The notes under the pieces are model-generated. The model was not told the origin of the DNA. It saw only the letters and a program-made list of their open reading frames with translations, and did not search any database. The position numbers and the translations under genes are program-made. Source: Anaerosomatales bacterium (lineage in GTDB: Bacteria; Actinomycetota; Coriobacteriia; Anaerosomatales; Anaerosomataceae). Taken from it: 64,000 bases of DNA. Positions 7,887 to 15,792 of this stretch are shown in pieces. Where the stretch lies: NCBI GenBank assembly GCA_030019445.1, contig JASEEU010000002.1, positions 186,995 to 250,994 on the forward strand. Direction: 5' to 3'. Within the stretch, counting starts at the first letter, position 1. The number at the start of each line of letters is the position of its first letter.

Positions 7887-8897
7887 ATGCAGGCAAAGAA
7901 GTGGTGGGTCCTCGCGCTCGCCATGGTGCTCGCGTTCTCGATGATCGCGGTGCCTGGCTGCTCGCCGGAGGATGAGCCGGCCGAGGAGCCCGAGGCGGAG
8001 GAGCCCGCACCGGAAGAGTCGTTCGACGCCACGCAGGCGATGATCGACGCCGCGAACGAGTACTTCAAGAACGATCCCGTGCCGACGATCGCCGCGGCCG
8101 ACCTGCTCACGATCGTCCAGAGCCAGGACCCCGGCTATCAGGTCGTGGACATCCGCTCGGCGGAGCACTACGCCCTCGGCCACATCGAGGGTGCGGTGAA
8201 CATCCCGTTCAAGCAGATCTACACCGAGGAGAACCTCGCCAAGCTCGACCCCAACAAGAAGATCGTCGTGGTCTGCTACACGGGTCACACGGCCTCCGAG
8301 ACCAACATGTTCTACAACATGCTCGGCTATGACGCCCTGACCCTGAAGTTCGGCATGAGCGGCTGGGTCGCCGACGAGGCCATCGTCGGCCTCCCCATCC
8401 CCGGCAAGGCGACGGGCGAGTACCCGACGGTGACCGAGCCCGTCGAGGCCGGCACGTTCGATCTTCCCGCGATCGAAGGCTACGAGGATGTCCAGGCGGC
8501 TATCATCGGCCAGGCCGAGAAGTACTTCGCGGCCGAGCTGCCCCCGACCATCGCGGCTGAGGACGTCTTCAACATCGTGCAGTCGGCGGACCCCGGTTAC
8601 CAGATCGTCTCGGTCCGTGCCGGCGAGGACTATGCCAAGGGTCATATCGCGGGCGCGATCAACATCCCGTGGAAGGAAGCGGCTGACAACCTCGCGAAGC
8701 TCGATCCCAACAAGAAGGTCATCGTGTACTGCTACACCGGCCACACCGGTGGCGAGGTCAGCATGTTCTTCAACCTCATGGGCTACGAGACCTACAACAT
8801 GAAGTTCGGCATGTCCGGCTGGCAGTCCGATCCGGCGCTCGGCGGCAACCCCGGCTACGATCCCGCAGCCGTGACCGCCAACCCGGTCGTCCAGTAG
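7887..8897 (+). CDS. Lipoprotein with two rhodanese domains
   Basis: A 336-residue secreted lipoprotein. The signal ends in the lipobox AVPGC (Cys25), followed by an acidic Glu/Pro linker. Two rhodanese domains (about 50-165 and 200-310) are near-duplicates, each with an active-site loop CYTGHT holding the catalytic Cys, and both retain the DPGYQ(V/I)V and GMSGW segments. Rhodaneses transfer sulfane sulphur, and selenium analogues are possible. It follows the 11-haem cytochrome by 29 bases and has its own AACGAAGGAGGAAGC ribosome binding site. The pairing suggests handling of a sulphur or selenium compound at the cell surface. Rhodanese-like lipoproteins also accompany Geobacter ext cytochrome conduits. 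Confidence 0.88.
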   Translation: MQAKKWWVLALAMVLAFSMIAVPGCSPEDEPAEEPEAEEPAPEESFDATQAMIDAANEYFKNDPVPTIAAADLLTIVQSQDPGYQVVDIRSAEHYALGHIEGAVNIPFKQIYTEENLAKLDPNKKIVVVCYTGHTASETNMFYNMLGYDALTLKFGMSGWVADEAIVGLPIPGKATGEYPTVTEPVEAGTFDLPAIEGYEDVQAAIIGQAEKYFAAELPPTIAAEDVFNIVQSADPGYQIVSVRAGEDYAKGHIAGAINIPWKEAADNLAKLDPNKKVIVYCYTGHTGGEVSMFFNLMGYETYNMKFGMSGWQSDPALGGNPGYDPAAVTANPVVQ

Positions 8898-8942
8898 CAC
8901 TACCGCATCGCACATCACGCAGCGTTGCGGCACGACCACGGG

Positions 8943-8965
8943 GGCCCCGGCACGACGCCGGGGTC
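8943..8965 (+). terminator. Terminator hairpin of the cytochrome-rhodanese operon
   Basis: GGCCCCGGC and GCCGGGGTC pair around ACGAC about 45 bases after the rhodanese stop codon. The stem is strong and GC-rich, but only a weak pyrimidine tract follows. Confidence 0.6.
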
Positions 8966-9085
8966 CCTGCCGCTCGTCAGGTTGACGGCTGACGGCGTGG
9001 GGGGTATCAGCGTATCGGGGGGTAAGTAATGCTCAAGCGCTGCTATGCCCTGCGTGTCCCATGATCCCGGCAGAGGTGGTCATCG

Positions 9086-9454
9086 ATGGGTTCCAAGATC
9101 CTCCTGGTGGAAGATAACCCGCAGAACCGCTACCTGGTCACGTTCCTCCTCGAGAAGAACGGCTATGAGGTGGTCATCGCCGAGGACGGCGAGCAGGCGC
9201 TGTCGGTGGTGGAGGAGGAGGAGCCGGACCTGATCCTGATGGATGTGCAGCTCCCCAAGATGGACGGGTATGAGGCGACCCGGAGGATCAAGGCGGACGC
9301 GCGGTTCAAAGACATCCCGCTGGTCGCGCTCACGGCGCACTCGATGAAGGGCGATCGCGGAAAGGCGCTTGCGGCCGGTTGCGACGACTACATCACCAAG
9401 CCCGTGGATGCGGAAGGTCTGCTGGCGCGTCTGGCCGAGCTCCTGACCCCGTGA
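9086..9454 (+). CDS. Stand-alone receiver-domain response regulator
   Basis: A 122-residue CheY/DivK-type receiver with no output domain. The acidic pocket (VEDN), phospho-acceptor Asp53 (LMDVQLPKMDGYEA), switch Thr in ALTAHS and the KP pair in ITKPVD are all present, so it should be phosphorylated normally. The family without an output domain often relays phosphate between a hybrid kinase and a histidine phosphotransfer protein. No kinase is adjacent. The ATG at 9086 follows GAGGTGG. It sits between the cytochrome operon terminator and the SRP RNA promoter. Confidence 0.88.
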   Translation: MGSKILLVEDNPQNRYLVTFLLEKNGYEVVIAEDGEQALSVVEEEEPDLILMDVQLPKMDGYEATRRIKADARFKDIPLVALTAHSMKGDRGKALAAGCDDYITKPVDAEGLLARLAELLTP

Positions 9455-9472
9455 GGGCGTGCTCGTCCGACC

Positions 9473-9501
9473 TGGCGAGCGCGCGCGCGTATCCGTATAC
9501 T
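9473..9501 (+). promoter_or_regulatory. Promoter of the SRP RNA gene
   Basis: TGGCGA (9473-9478) and TATACT (9496-9501) are separated by exactly 17 bases and place transcription start near 9508-9514, just before the SRP RNA. The -10 is close to consensus, as expected for a highly expressed RNA. Confidence 0.65.
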
Positions 9502-9513
9502 GACGTCCTGCGT

Positions 9514-9630
9514 CGCGATGCTCGCGTCCGGGTCTCGGGCGGCGGCACGTCGTGAACCTGGTCAGATCCGGAAGGAAGCAGCCATAAGCGGCCTCTGTCG
9601 GGTGTCCGGGGCCCGGTCGCGAGCATCGGG
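9514..9630 (+). ncRNA. ffs: Signal recognition particle RNA, small 4.5S type
   Basis: The diagnostic SRP RNA domain IV is present: GAACCTGGTCAG, the tetraloop region CCGGAAGGAAGCAGCC and the closing ATAAG. The flanks close into a long helix, with CGATGCTCGCG (9516-9526) exactly complementary to CGCGAGCATCG (9618-9628). The RNA is about 115 nt with no Alu domain, the short bacterial form. It pairs with Ffh for co-translational membrane targeting. Its place just ahead of dnaX is a conserved arrangement in many bacteria. Ends are estimated from the helix, to within a few bases. Confidence 0.95.
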
Positions 9631-9637
9631 GCATGAC

Positions 9638-9675
9638 AGGGCCGGTCCGGAGTCGGACCGGCCCTGTATACTTTC
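9638..9675 (+). terminator. Rho-independent terminator of the SRP RNA
   Basis: A perfect 12-base-pair inverted repeat, AGGGCCGGTCCG (9638-9649) and CGGACCGGCCCT (9654-9665), with a GAGT loop. It is followed by GTATACTTTCT, a partial T-tract that also contains a -10-like TATACT, which might serve dnaX. Confidence 0.8.
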
Positions 9676-9720
9676 TGCGTGGGACCCAACAGCCCGGCCG
9701 GACCGGGAGAAGGACGGCAT

Positions 9721-11496
9721 ATGGCACACCAGTCGTGGTATCGGAAGTACCGCCCGCAGCGGTTCGAGCAAGTGGTCGGTCAGACGCACATCGAGCGCAC
9801 GCTGCGCAACGCGGTCGCCGAAGGGACGGTGGCGCACGCCTACCTGTTCGCCGGCCCACGGGGGACCGGCAAGACGACGACCGCGCGCATCCTGGCCAAG
9901 GCGCTCGACTGCGTCCAAGGTCCGACGCCGGAACCGGACGATACCTGCGACGACTGCATCGCCATCGCGGAAGGTCGCCACCCCGACGTGTATGAGTTGG
10001 ACGCAGCCTCCCGCACAGGGGTCGACGCCGTCCGCGAGGAGATCATCGCGCGTGTGAACTACGCGCCGACCAGGGGAACGTGGAAGGTCTATATCATCGA
10101 CGAGGTGCACATGCTGTCCTCCTCGGCGTTCAACGCGTTGCTCAAGACGCTCGAAGAGCCGCCCGCACGGACGGTCTTCGTGCTGTGCACGACGCATCCG
10201 CACAAGGTCCCCGAGACCGTCCACTCGCGCTGCCAGCGATTCGATTTCCATCGCATCAGCGTCGAGGACATCGCGGGCCGGCTGCGGCACATCGCGGATG
10301 CGGAAGGCGTCGAGGTCGCGGATGCGGCGCTCGCGCTGATCGCCAAACATGCGCTCGGCGGGATGCGCGATGCCATCACGACGCTCGAGCAGCTTGCGGC
10401 GTTCACCTCGGGACACATCGGTCTCGAGGAGGTGGAGGGGCTGCTCGGCGAGGTCGACTCCGACCTGCTCTTCGAGGTCGCCGACGTGGTGCTCCGGCGC
10501 GACGTCGCCGGCTCCTTCGCGTTCGTCGCGCGTCTCGCCGACCGCGGCGTCGACATGACCGAGTTCACCAAGGGGATGGTGCGCCACTTCCGGGACCTGT
10601 TCGTCATCGCCGCGATCGGCGACGACGGTGACGTCGTGAACGTCACGGGCGAGCAGCTCGCGAAGCTCGGGCCGCAGGCCCGGAGCTTCGGTCTCGAGCG
10701 GTTGGGTCACGTCCTCGAGGTGCTGGCGGGATTGTCGAGCGAGCTGCGGTGGGCCAGCGACCAGCGGCTCGCCGTCGAGGTCGCCCTCACACGCATGGCA
10801 CGTCCCGAGAGCGATCTCACGCTCGCCGCGCTCGCCGAGCGTGTCGCCGCACTCGAGGCTGGCGTGGGCGTCCAGCCTGTGCGCAGGGTCAAGGAGCCGT
10901 CCCCGGAGCCCACTGAGCCCGCCACGTCCCCAGGCCCCCCGGAGGGCGCGACGAGGGACGGACCGTCGGCCGCGAAGCCCGCTGCGCCGACCCCTCCTCT
11001 GGAGGAGGGCCCCGGCGGTGGTGTCCCGGCCGGGACGCTGGAGCCCGCGGCCGTCAAGCGTGCCTGGCCCGCGGTCCTTGCCGAGTTCAAGAAGCTGAAG
11101 CCCTCGCGATCGCACCTGTTCGACGGGACGGAGGCCGAGGTCGCCGGCGACGCCATCGCGATCGAGTTCCCCGCAGAGCAGCGCTTCTCGATGGAGCTGG
11201 CACGTGACGGAGACACGCTCGGTCTGCTGCGCCGCAGCGTGACAGCGGTGCTGGGCATCGAGCCGCCGCTGGAGTTCCGACTCGGTCGGGGAGGTGCCGC
11301 CCGTGCCGGGTCCGCTCCGCGCGAGCCCGTCTCCGCGGCGCCCGCCGAAGCCGCGGCGCCCGATGGCGCGACGACGACGGTCGCAGGACCGGATGCCGGC
11401 GAGGGCGCACAGGACCCCCAGGAGCTCGAACGCATGGTGATCGACGAGCTCGGCGTGGAGATCATGGCTGACGACGATGCCGAGGGCGCCTCGTAG
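9721..11496 (+). CDS. dnaX: DNA polymerase III subunit gamma/tau
   Basis: A 591-residue clamp-loader ATPase that opens and loads the beta clamp on DNA. Walker A is GPRGTGKTT (about 46-54), Walker B is VYIIDEVHML, and the SRC motif (VHSRCQRF) supplies the arginine finger. The zinc module shows only three Cys (CVQGPTPEPDDTCDDC) where E. coli has four. The C-terminal half is Pro/Ala-rich linker then a tau-like tail. No obvious slippery A-run for a gamma frameshift was seen. The ATG at 9721 has GAGAAGGAC upstream. It heads the dnaX-ybaB-recR operon. Confidence 0.95.
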   Translation: MAHQSWYRKYRPQRFEQVVGQTHIERTLRNAVAEGTVAHAYLFAGPRGTGKTTTARILAKALDCVQGPTPEPDDTCDDCIAIAEGRHPDVYELDAASRTGVDAVREEIIARVNYAPTRGTWKVYIIDEVHMLSSSAFNALLKTLEEPPARTVFVLCTTHPHKVPETVHSRCQRFDFHRISVEDIAGRLRHIADAEGVEVADAALALIAKHALGGMRDAITTLEQLAAFTSGHIGLEEVEGLLGEVDSDLLFEVADVVLRRDVAGSFAFVARLADRGVDMTEFTKGMVRHFRDLFVIAAIGDDGDVVNVTGEQLAKLGPQARSFGLERLGHVLEVLAGLSSELRWASDQRLAVEVALTRMARPESDLTLAALAERVAALEAGVGVQPVRRVKEPSPEPTEPATSPGPPEGATRDGPSAAKPAAPTPPLEEGPGGGVPAGTLEPAAVKRAWPAVLAEFKKLKPSRSHLFDGTEAEVAGDAIAIEFPAEQRFSMELARDGDTLGLLRRSVTAVLGIEPPLEFRLGRGGAARAGSAPREPVSAAPAEAAAPDGATTTVAGPDAGEGAQDPQELERMVIDELGVEIMADDDAEGAS

Positions 11497-11524
11497 GCGC
11501 GCACGGCACAGCGGAAGGAGTCGA

Positions 11525-11839
11525 ATGAAGCCCGGCAACATGGCGAACATGCTCAAGCAGGCCCAGAAGATGCAGGCCGAGATGGCGCGCGTCCAGGAGT
11601 CGCTCAAGGACGAGACCGTGGAGGCATCAGTCGGTGGCGGCGCGGTGCGGGTCGTGATGACAGGCGACATGGTCGTCCAGTCGGTGACGATCGACCCCGC
11701 CGCGGTGGACCCTGATGATGTCGCGATGCTCGAGGACCTCGTCATCGCCGCGACGAACGAGGCGTTGCGTCAGGCGCAGGATCTCGCCCAGCGCAAGATG
11801 GCTGCCGTGACCGGTGGCCTCGGCCTCCCCGGCATGTGA
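11525..11839 (+). CDS. YbaB/EbfC-family nucleoid-associated protein
   Basis: A 104-residue DNA-binding protein with the typical N-terminal helix [19 protein letters not shown], the core strand [16 protein letters not shown] and a C-terminal GLGLPGM tail. Family members form tweezer-like dimers that bind DNA non-specifically. It has the ribosome binding site GGAAGGAG and lies 28 bases after dnaX. Its stop codon overlaps the recR start (TGATG), so the two are translationally coupled, as in most bacteria. Confidence 0.92.
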   Translation: MKPGNMANMLKQAQKMQAEMARVQESLKDETVEASVGGGAVRVVMTGDMVVQSVTIDPAAVDPDDVAMLEDLVIAATNEALRQAQDLAQRKMAAVTGGLGLPGM

Positions 11840-12438
11840 TGCCGTTCTACGCCGCTCCCATAGCGCGACTGCTCGAAGAGCTCGAGCGGCTCCCGGGCAT
11901 CGGGCCGAAGTCCGCCCAGCGGCTCGCGTTCCACATCCTGCGCGCCGATATGGACGCTGCGACGCGCCTTGCTGAGGCGGTGCTCGAGGTCAAGCGTTCC
12001 ATCCACTTCTGCTCGATCTGCTTCAACTTCGCCGAGAACGAGTCGTGCGACATCTGCGCCGATCCGGAGCGAGACGACGCTGTCGTCTGCGTGGTCGAGG
12101 AGCCGCGCGATATCGTCGCGATCGAGCGCACCGGAGAGTTCCGGGGCCGGTACCACGTGCTGCAGGGCGCCATCTCACCGATCGACGGTATCGGTCCCGA
12201 GCAGCTGCGCATCCGCGAACTGGTGGACCGGCTCGCCCCCGGAACGGTGACCGAGATCATCATCGCTACCGACCCGGACGTCGAGGGCGAGACGACGGCC
12301 CTCTACCTTGCGCGCCTCGTCAAACCGCTCGGTATCCGCGTCACGCGCATAGCTTCGGGGCTGCCGGTGGGCGGCGATCTCGAGTACGCCGACGAGGTGA
12401 CTCTCGGCAGGGCTCTCGAGGCGCGTCGCGAGATGTAG
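11839..12438 (+). CDS. recR: Recombination mediator protein RecR
   Basis: A 199-residue protein that with RecF/RecO loads RecA at single-strand gaps. In order it shows a helix-hairpin-helix ([20 protein letters not shown]), a zinc finger ([16 protein letters not shown], about 57-72), a Toprim domain ([28 protein letters not shown]) and the C-terminal [17 protein letters not shown] motif that ends the family. The length is normal. The start is ATG 11839, overlapping the ybaB stop. The GTG three bases upstream is a possible alternative. Confidence 0.95.
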   Translation: MPFYAAPIARLLEELERLPGIGPKSAQRLAFHILRADMDAATRLAEAVLEVKRSIHFCSICFNFAENESCDICADPERDDAVVCVVEEPRDIVAIERTGEFRGRYHVLQGAISPIDGIGPEQLRIRELVDRLAPGTVTEIIIATDPDVEGETTALYLARLVKPLGIRVTRIASGLPVGGDLEYADEVTLGRALEARREM

Positions 12439-12648
12439 AAATGGCAGAAACTGGTCGCCGTTCACCGATTTTGTGACACCGCTCGGCACGCCTCCCCGCG
12501 CGACCGGGCATGGGCCCCCCGTATCCTGGTATGGCTACCGGTCCGCGCTCAGCGGTTCGGGAACCCACTTCTCAGACAGGCCCGACACGATCCCGTCGCA
12601 CAGCCCGTGGGGGCGGGCAACCGCTACGTATCCGAGGAAGGTGAGAGC

Positions 12649-13224
12649 ATGCAGCAGCTGACGGAGATCCGTTGGCACGCGCGCGCCGGCCAGGGCGCCG
12701 TGACGGCGGCGAAGCTGGTCGCCGAGACCGCGCTGGAGCTCGACCAGTACATCCAGGCGATGCCGGAGTACGGACCCGAGCGGATGGGCGCGCCCATCCA
12801 GGCGTTCACGCGCATCAGTCCGCAGCCGATCGAGATCCACTGCAACATCGAGAATCCGAACGTCGTGGTCGTGCTCGACGAGAGCTTGCTGGCCACGGTC
12901 GACGTGGCCCGCGGGGTCACCGAAGATGGCGTCGTCATCGTCAACACGTGCAAGACGCCCGGGCAGATCCGCACCGAGCTCGGTCTCGACAGCGGCAAGG
13001 TCGCGTGCATCGACGCGTCCGGGATCGCGCTCGACACGCTCAAGCGCGATATCCCGAACACACCGATGATCGGCGCGCTCGCGAAGGCCACCGGCCTCTT
13101 CGACCTGCGGCCGGTCATCGACCACCTGCAGAAGACTTTCGGCAAGAAGTTCACCCAGGACGTCATCGACGCCAACGTGGCGTGTGTGACGCGCGCGTAC
13201 GAGGAGGTGGCGATCGATGGCTAA
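12649..13224 (+). CDS. porG: Pyruvate:ferredoxin oxidoreductase, gamma subunit
   Basis: A 191-residue subunit of the four-part enzyme that oxidises pyruvate to acetyl-CoA and CO2 with reduction of ferredoxin. The family motif RWHARAGQGAVTAAK and the PEYGPERMGAPIQAF segment are both visible. The ATG at 12649 follows GAGGAAGGTGAGAGC. About 210 bases without a gene precede it and should hold the operon promoter, though I see no strong -35/-10 pair. Order is gamma-delta-alpha-beta, as in archaeal and anaerobic bacterial por loci. A related 2-oxoacid (2-ketoisovalerate) specificity cannot be excluded. Confidence 0.9.
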   Translation: MQQLTEIRWHARAGQGAVTAAKLVAETALELDQYIQAMPEYGPERMGAPIQAFTRISPQPIEIHCNIENPNVVVVLDESLLATVDVARGVTEDGVVIVNTCKTPGQIRTELGLDSGKVACIDASGIALDTLKRDIPNTPMIGALAKATGLFDLRPVIDHLQKTFGKKFTQDVIDANVACVTRAYEEVAIDG

Positions 13225-13546
13225 GTGGGACATCGAGACCATCGGCGAGTGGGACTGGCGGCAGTTCCCCCTCGGCGCGGTGATCCCCGAGTCCGGCAAT
13301 TCGCGGGACTACGTCACCGGCGGCTGGCGCAGCGAGCGGCCGGTTCGCGACAAGGAGACCTGCACGCAGTGCCTCCTGTGCTGGATCAGCTGCCCTGACT
13401 CGGCCATCTACGTCGAGGACGAGCAGCTGCCGGACGAGTCGTTCAACCTCGCCCACTGCAAGGGCTGCGGCATCTGCGCCAACGTCTGTCCCGTCGAGGC
13501 CATCACGATGGTCCCCGAGGGATGCGATCTTCCGGAGGTGAAGTAG
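13217..13546 (+). CDS. porD: Pyruvate:ferredoxin oxidoreductase, delta (ferredoxin-like) subunit
   Basis: A 109-residue subunit with two [4Fe-4S] ferredoxin motifs, CTQCLLCWISCPDSA and CKGCGICANVCPVEA. It passes electrons from the thiamine-diphosphate site to external ferredoxin. The ATG at 13217 overlaps the end of porG by eight bases, indicating translational coupling. The length and order of the two clusters are normal for PorD. Confidence 0.92.
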   Translation: MAKWDIETIGEWDWRQFPLGAVIPESGNSRDYVTGGWRSERPVRDKETCTQCLLCWISCPDSAIYVEDEQLPDESFNLAHCKGCGICANVCPVEAITMVPEGCDLPEVK

Positions 13547-14734
13547 ATGGCCGAGCAGAAGACCGTCGCCGCGACCGGCAACACCGTCGTCGCCGAGGCG
13601 ATGCGCCAGTGCAAGCCCGATGTCGTGGCGGCCTACCCGATCACACCGCAGACGACCATCGTCGAGGAGTACGCCGGCTTCGTCGCGAAAGGCCGGGTTC
13701 ACACCGAGTATGTGACCGTCGAGTCGGAGCACTCCGCGATGAGCGCCTGTATCGGCGCCTCGGCGGCGGGCGCCCGCGTGATGACCGCGACCGCCAGCCA
13801 GGGGCTCGCGCTCATGTGGGAGGAACTCCACATCGCCAGCGGCATGCGGCTTCCCATCGTCATGGCGAACGCCAACCGTGCGCTGTCAGCCCCCATCAAT
13901 ATCCACTGCGACCACGGTGACGCCATGGGCGCACGGGACGCCGGTTGGATCATGTACTTCGCCGAAAGCGCCCAGGAGGCGTACGACAACACGATCATGG
14001 CGCTCAAGGTGGCCGAGGACCCGTCCGTCCTGCTTCCTGCGATGAGCTGCCTGGACGGCTTCATCACGACGCACTCCATCGACCGGGTCGACGTCCTCGA
14101 TGACGAGTCGGTCGCCGGCTTCGTCGGAGAGTACGAGCCGGCGAACGCGCTGCTCGATACGGACGATCCGGTGAGCCACGGCGCATTCGCGGGACTCGGT
14201 GGACCGTTCTTCGAGTTCAAGCGCGCTCAGCGGGAGGCGATGGAAGCGGCTCGTCCGGTCATCACGTCCGTCGGCGAGGCGTACTCGCAGCTGTCGGGGC
14301 GCCCGTTCGACGTCATCGAGACGTTCGGCATGGAGGATGCCGAGGTCGCAGCCGTCGTCATCGGCTCCGCGTCCGGCAACGCCCGCCACATCGCGCGCCA
14401 GCTGCGCGCCCAGGGCGTGAAGGCCGGGGTCGTCAAAGTGCGCGTCTTCCGCCCGTTCCCGTACGCCGAGCTGGCCGAGGCGCTGCGCGGCGTCAAGGCT
14501 GTGGCGGTGCTCGACCGCGCGGAGTCGTTCGGCGCCGAGGGTGGTCCGCTCTTCCTCGAGGTCCGCAGCGCGCTCTACGATGCATCAGACCGGATCCCGG
14601 TCGTCAGCTACATCTACGGCCTGGGCGGCTCGGACGTCCGCCTCGAGCTCATGGAGCGCATGTTCGCCGACCTGTCCGACATCGCTGCCGGCTCGGCCCA
14701 GCCCGGCAAGCTCGTCTATCTGGGCGCCCGGTAG
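13547..14734 (+). CDS. porA: Pyruvate:ferredoxin oxidoreductase, alpha subunit
   Basis: A 395-residue subunit carrying the pyrimidine-binding half of the thiamine-diphosphate site. The hallmark VAAYPITPQTTIVEE lies near residue 26, with TVESEHSAMSACIGASAAGAR following. The C-terminal region (LGGSDVRLELMERMF) is the usual domain end. The ATG follows the porD stop with no gap (TAGATG) and has GGAGGTGAAG as ribosome binding site. Confidence 0.93.
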   Translation: MAEQKTVAATGNTVVAEAMRQCKPDVVAAYPITPQTTIVEEYAGFVAKGRVHTEYVTVESEHSAMSACIGASAAGARVMTATASQGLALMWEELHIASGMRLPIVMANANRALSAPINIHCDHGDAMGARDAGWIMYFAESAQEAYDNTIMALKVAEDPSVLLPAMSCLDGFITTHSIDRVDVLDDESVAGFVGEYEPANALLDTDDPVSHGAFAGLGGPFFEFKRAQREAMEAARPVITSVGEAYSQLSGRPFDVIETFGMEDAEVAAVVIGSASGNARHIARQLRAQGVKAGVVKVRVFRPFPYAELAEALRGVKAVAVLDRAESFGAEGGPLFLEVRSALYDASDRIPVVSYIYGLGGSDVRLELMERMFADLSDIAAGSAQPGKLVYLGAR

Positions 14735-14745
14735 GAGGGAGCAGC

Positions 14746-15678
14746 ATGGCCACACTGAAGGAACTCACGCATCGCGAGGACCGGCTTGCCGGCGGTCATC
14801 GCCTCTGCGCCGGCTGCGGCGCGTCGATCGCTGTCCGACAGGTCCTGCTTGGTGCAGGCGTCGAACCGGTGGTCGTCGGGTGCGCTACCGGCTGCCTCGA
14901 GGTCTCCACGACCATCTACCCCTACTCGTCCTGGAAGACCCCGTTCATCCACAACGCGTTCGAGAATGCCGCGGCGACCGTCTCCGGCGTGGAGTCGGCG
15001 TTCAAGGCGCTCCAACGCGCGGGCAAGATCCCGGCGGACAAGAAGATGAAGTTCGTCGCGTTCGGCGGAGACGGCGGGACGTACGATATCGGCCTGCAGT
15101 CGCTGTCCGGAGCCATGGAGCGCGGTCACGACATGGTCTACGTGTGTTACGACAACGGCGCGTACATGAACACGGGCATCCAGCGCTCCTCGGCCACCCC
15201 CAAGGGCGCGTGGGCGACCACGGCTCAGGTGGGAGCGGCGCAGCAGGGCAAGCTGCAGGGGCGCAAGGACCTGACGCAGATCATGGCGGCCCATAACATC
15301 CCGTACGTCGCGCAGGCCTCGATCTCCCACTGGAAAGACCTGACTACCAAGGCCGAGAAGGCGTTCGCGGTCGAGGGGCCGGCGTTCCTGAACGTCTTCG
15401 CGCCGTGTCCGCGCGGGTGGCGGCTGGCGTACAACAAGTCGGTCGAGATCTCCAAGATCGCGGTCCAGACAGGATTCTGGCCGCTCTACGAGGTCGAGGA
15501 CGGCGTCTGGCGGCAGACGGTCAAGGTACACAACCGCAAGCCCATCGAAGAGTTCTTGAAGCCGCAGGGTCGATTCAAGCACCTGTTCAAGCCCGAGAAC
15601 GCCGATCTGCTCGCCGAGATCCAGTCCGACGTGGATCGCGCGTGGGAGCAGCTCCAGAAACGATTCGAGACAGCGTAG
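14746..15678 (+). CDS. porB: Pyruvate:ferredoxin oxidoreductase, beta subunit
   Basis: A 310-residue catalytic subunit. It shows cluster ligands LCAGCGAS and a later Cys pair region (GCATGCLEV), the thiamine-diphosphate motif GGDGGTYDIG (about 104-113) and YDNGAYMNTG. These match PorB rather than the smaller 2-oxoglutarate enzymes. It starts 11 bases after porA with GGAGGGAGC as ribosome binding site and closes the operon before a strong terminator. Confidence 0.93.
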   Translation: MATLKELTHREDRLAGGHRLCAGCGASIAVRQVLLGAGVEPVVVGCATGCLEVSTTIYPYSSWKTPFIHNAFENAAATVSGVESAFKALQRAGKIPADKKMKFVAFGGDGGTYDIGLQSLSGAMERGHDMVYVCYDNGAYMNTGIQRSSATPKGAWATTAQVGAAQQGKLQGRKDLTQIMAAHNIPYVAQASISHWKDLTTKAEKAFAVEGPAFLNVFAPCPRGWRLAYNKSVEISKIAVQTGFWPLYEVEDGVWRQTVKVHNRKPIEEFLKPQGRFKHLFKPENADLLAEIQSDVDRAWEQLQKRFETA

Positions 15679-15705
15679 GCTTCTCGGCGATCCGTATCGT
15701 GTGAT

Positions 15706-15738
15706 GAGAGGGCCCCGGCACCGCGCCGGGGCCCTCTT
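15706..15738 (+). terminator. Terminator of the por operon
   Basis: A 14-base-pair stem, 15706-15719 with 15725-15738, closed by ACCGC and ending in CTCTT, lies 28 bases after porB. One of the strongest hairpins in the window. Confidence 0.8.
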
Positions 15739-15741
15739 CGA

Positions 15742-15750
15742 TGCTAGAAT
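15742..15750 (+). promoter_or_regulatory. Extended -10 promoter of the PstS-like/HD-GYP operon
   Basis: TGC followed by TAGAAT gives an extended -10 about 43 bases before the ATG at 15793, immediately after the por terminator. Confidence 0.5.
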
Positions 15751-15792
15751 GAACCGACATGTATACGGGGTCCGCCGCTGGAAGGTTCGCTG

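Noticed and set aside
9721-11496. Programmed frameshift producing gamma and tau forms of DnaX
   Set aside because: No slippery A6-type run followed by a stem was found in the appropriate region.
9562-11745. A 727-codon minus-strand open frame over dnaX and the SRP RNA
   Set aside because: It covers an RNA gene and is antisense to dnaX; composition is Arg/Asp/Leu/His-rich without motifs.
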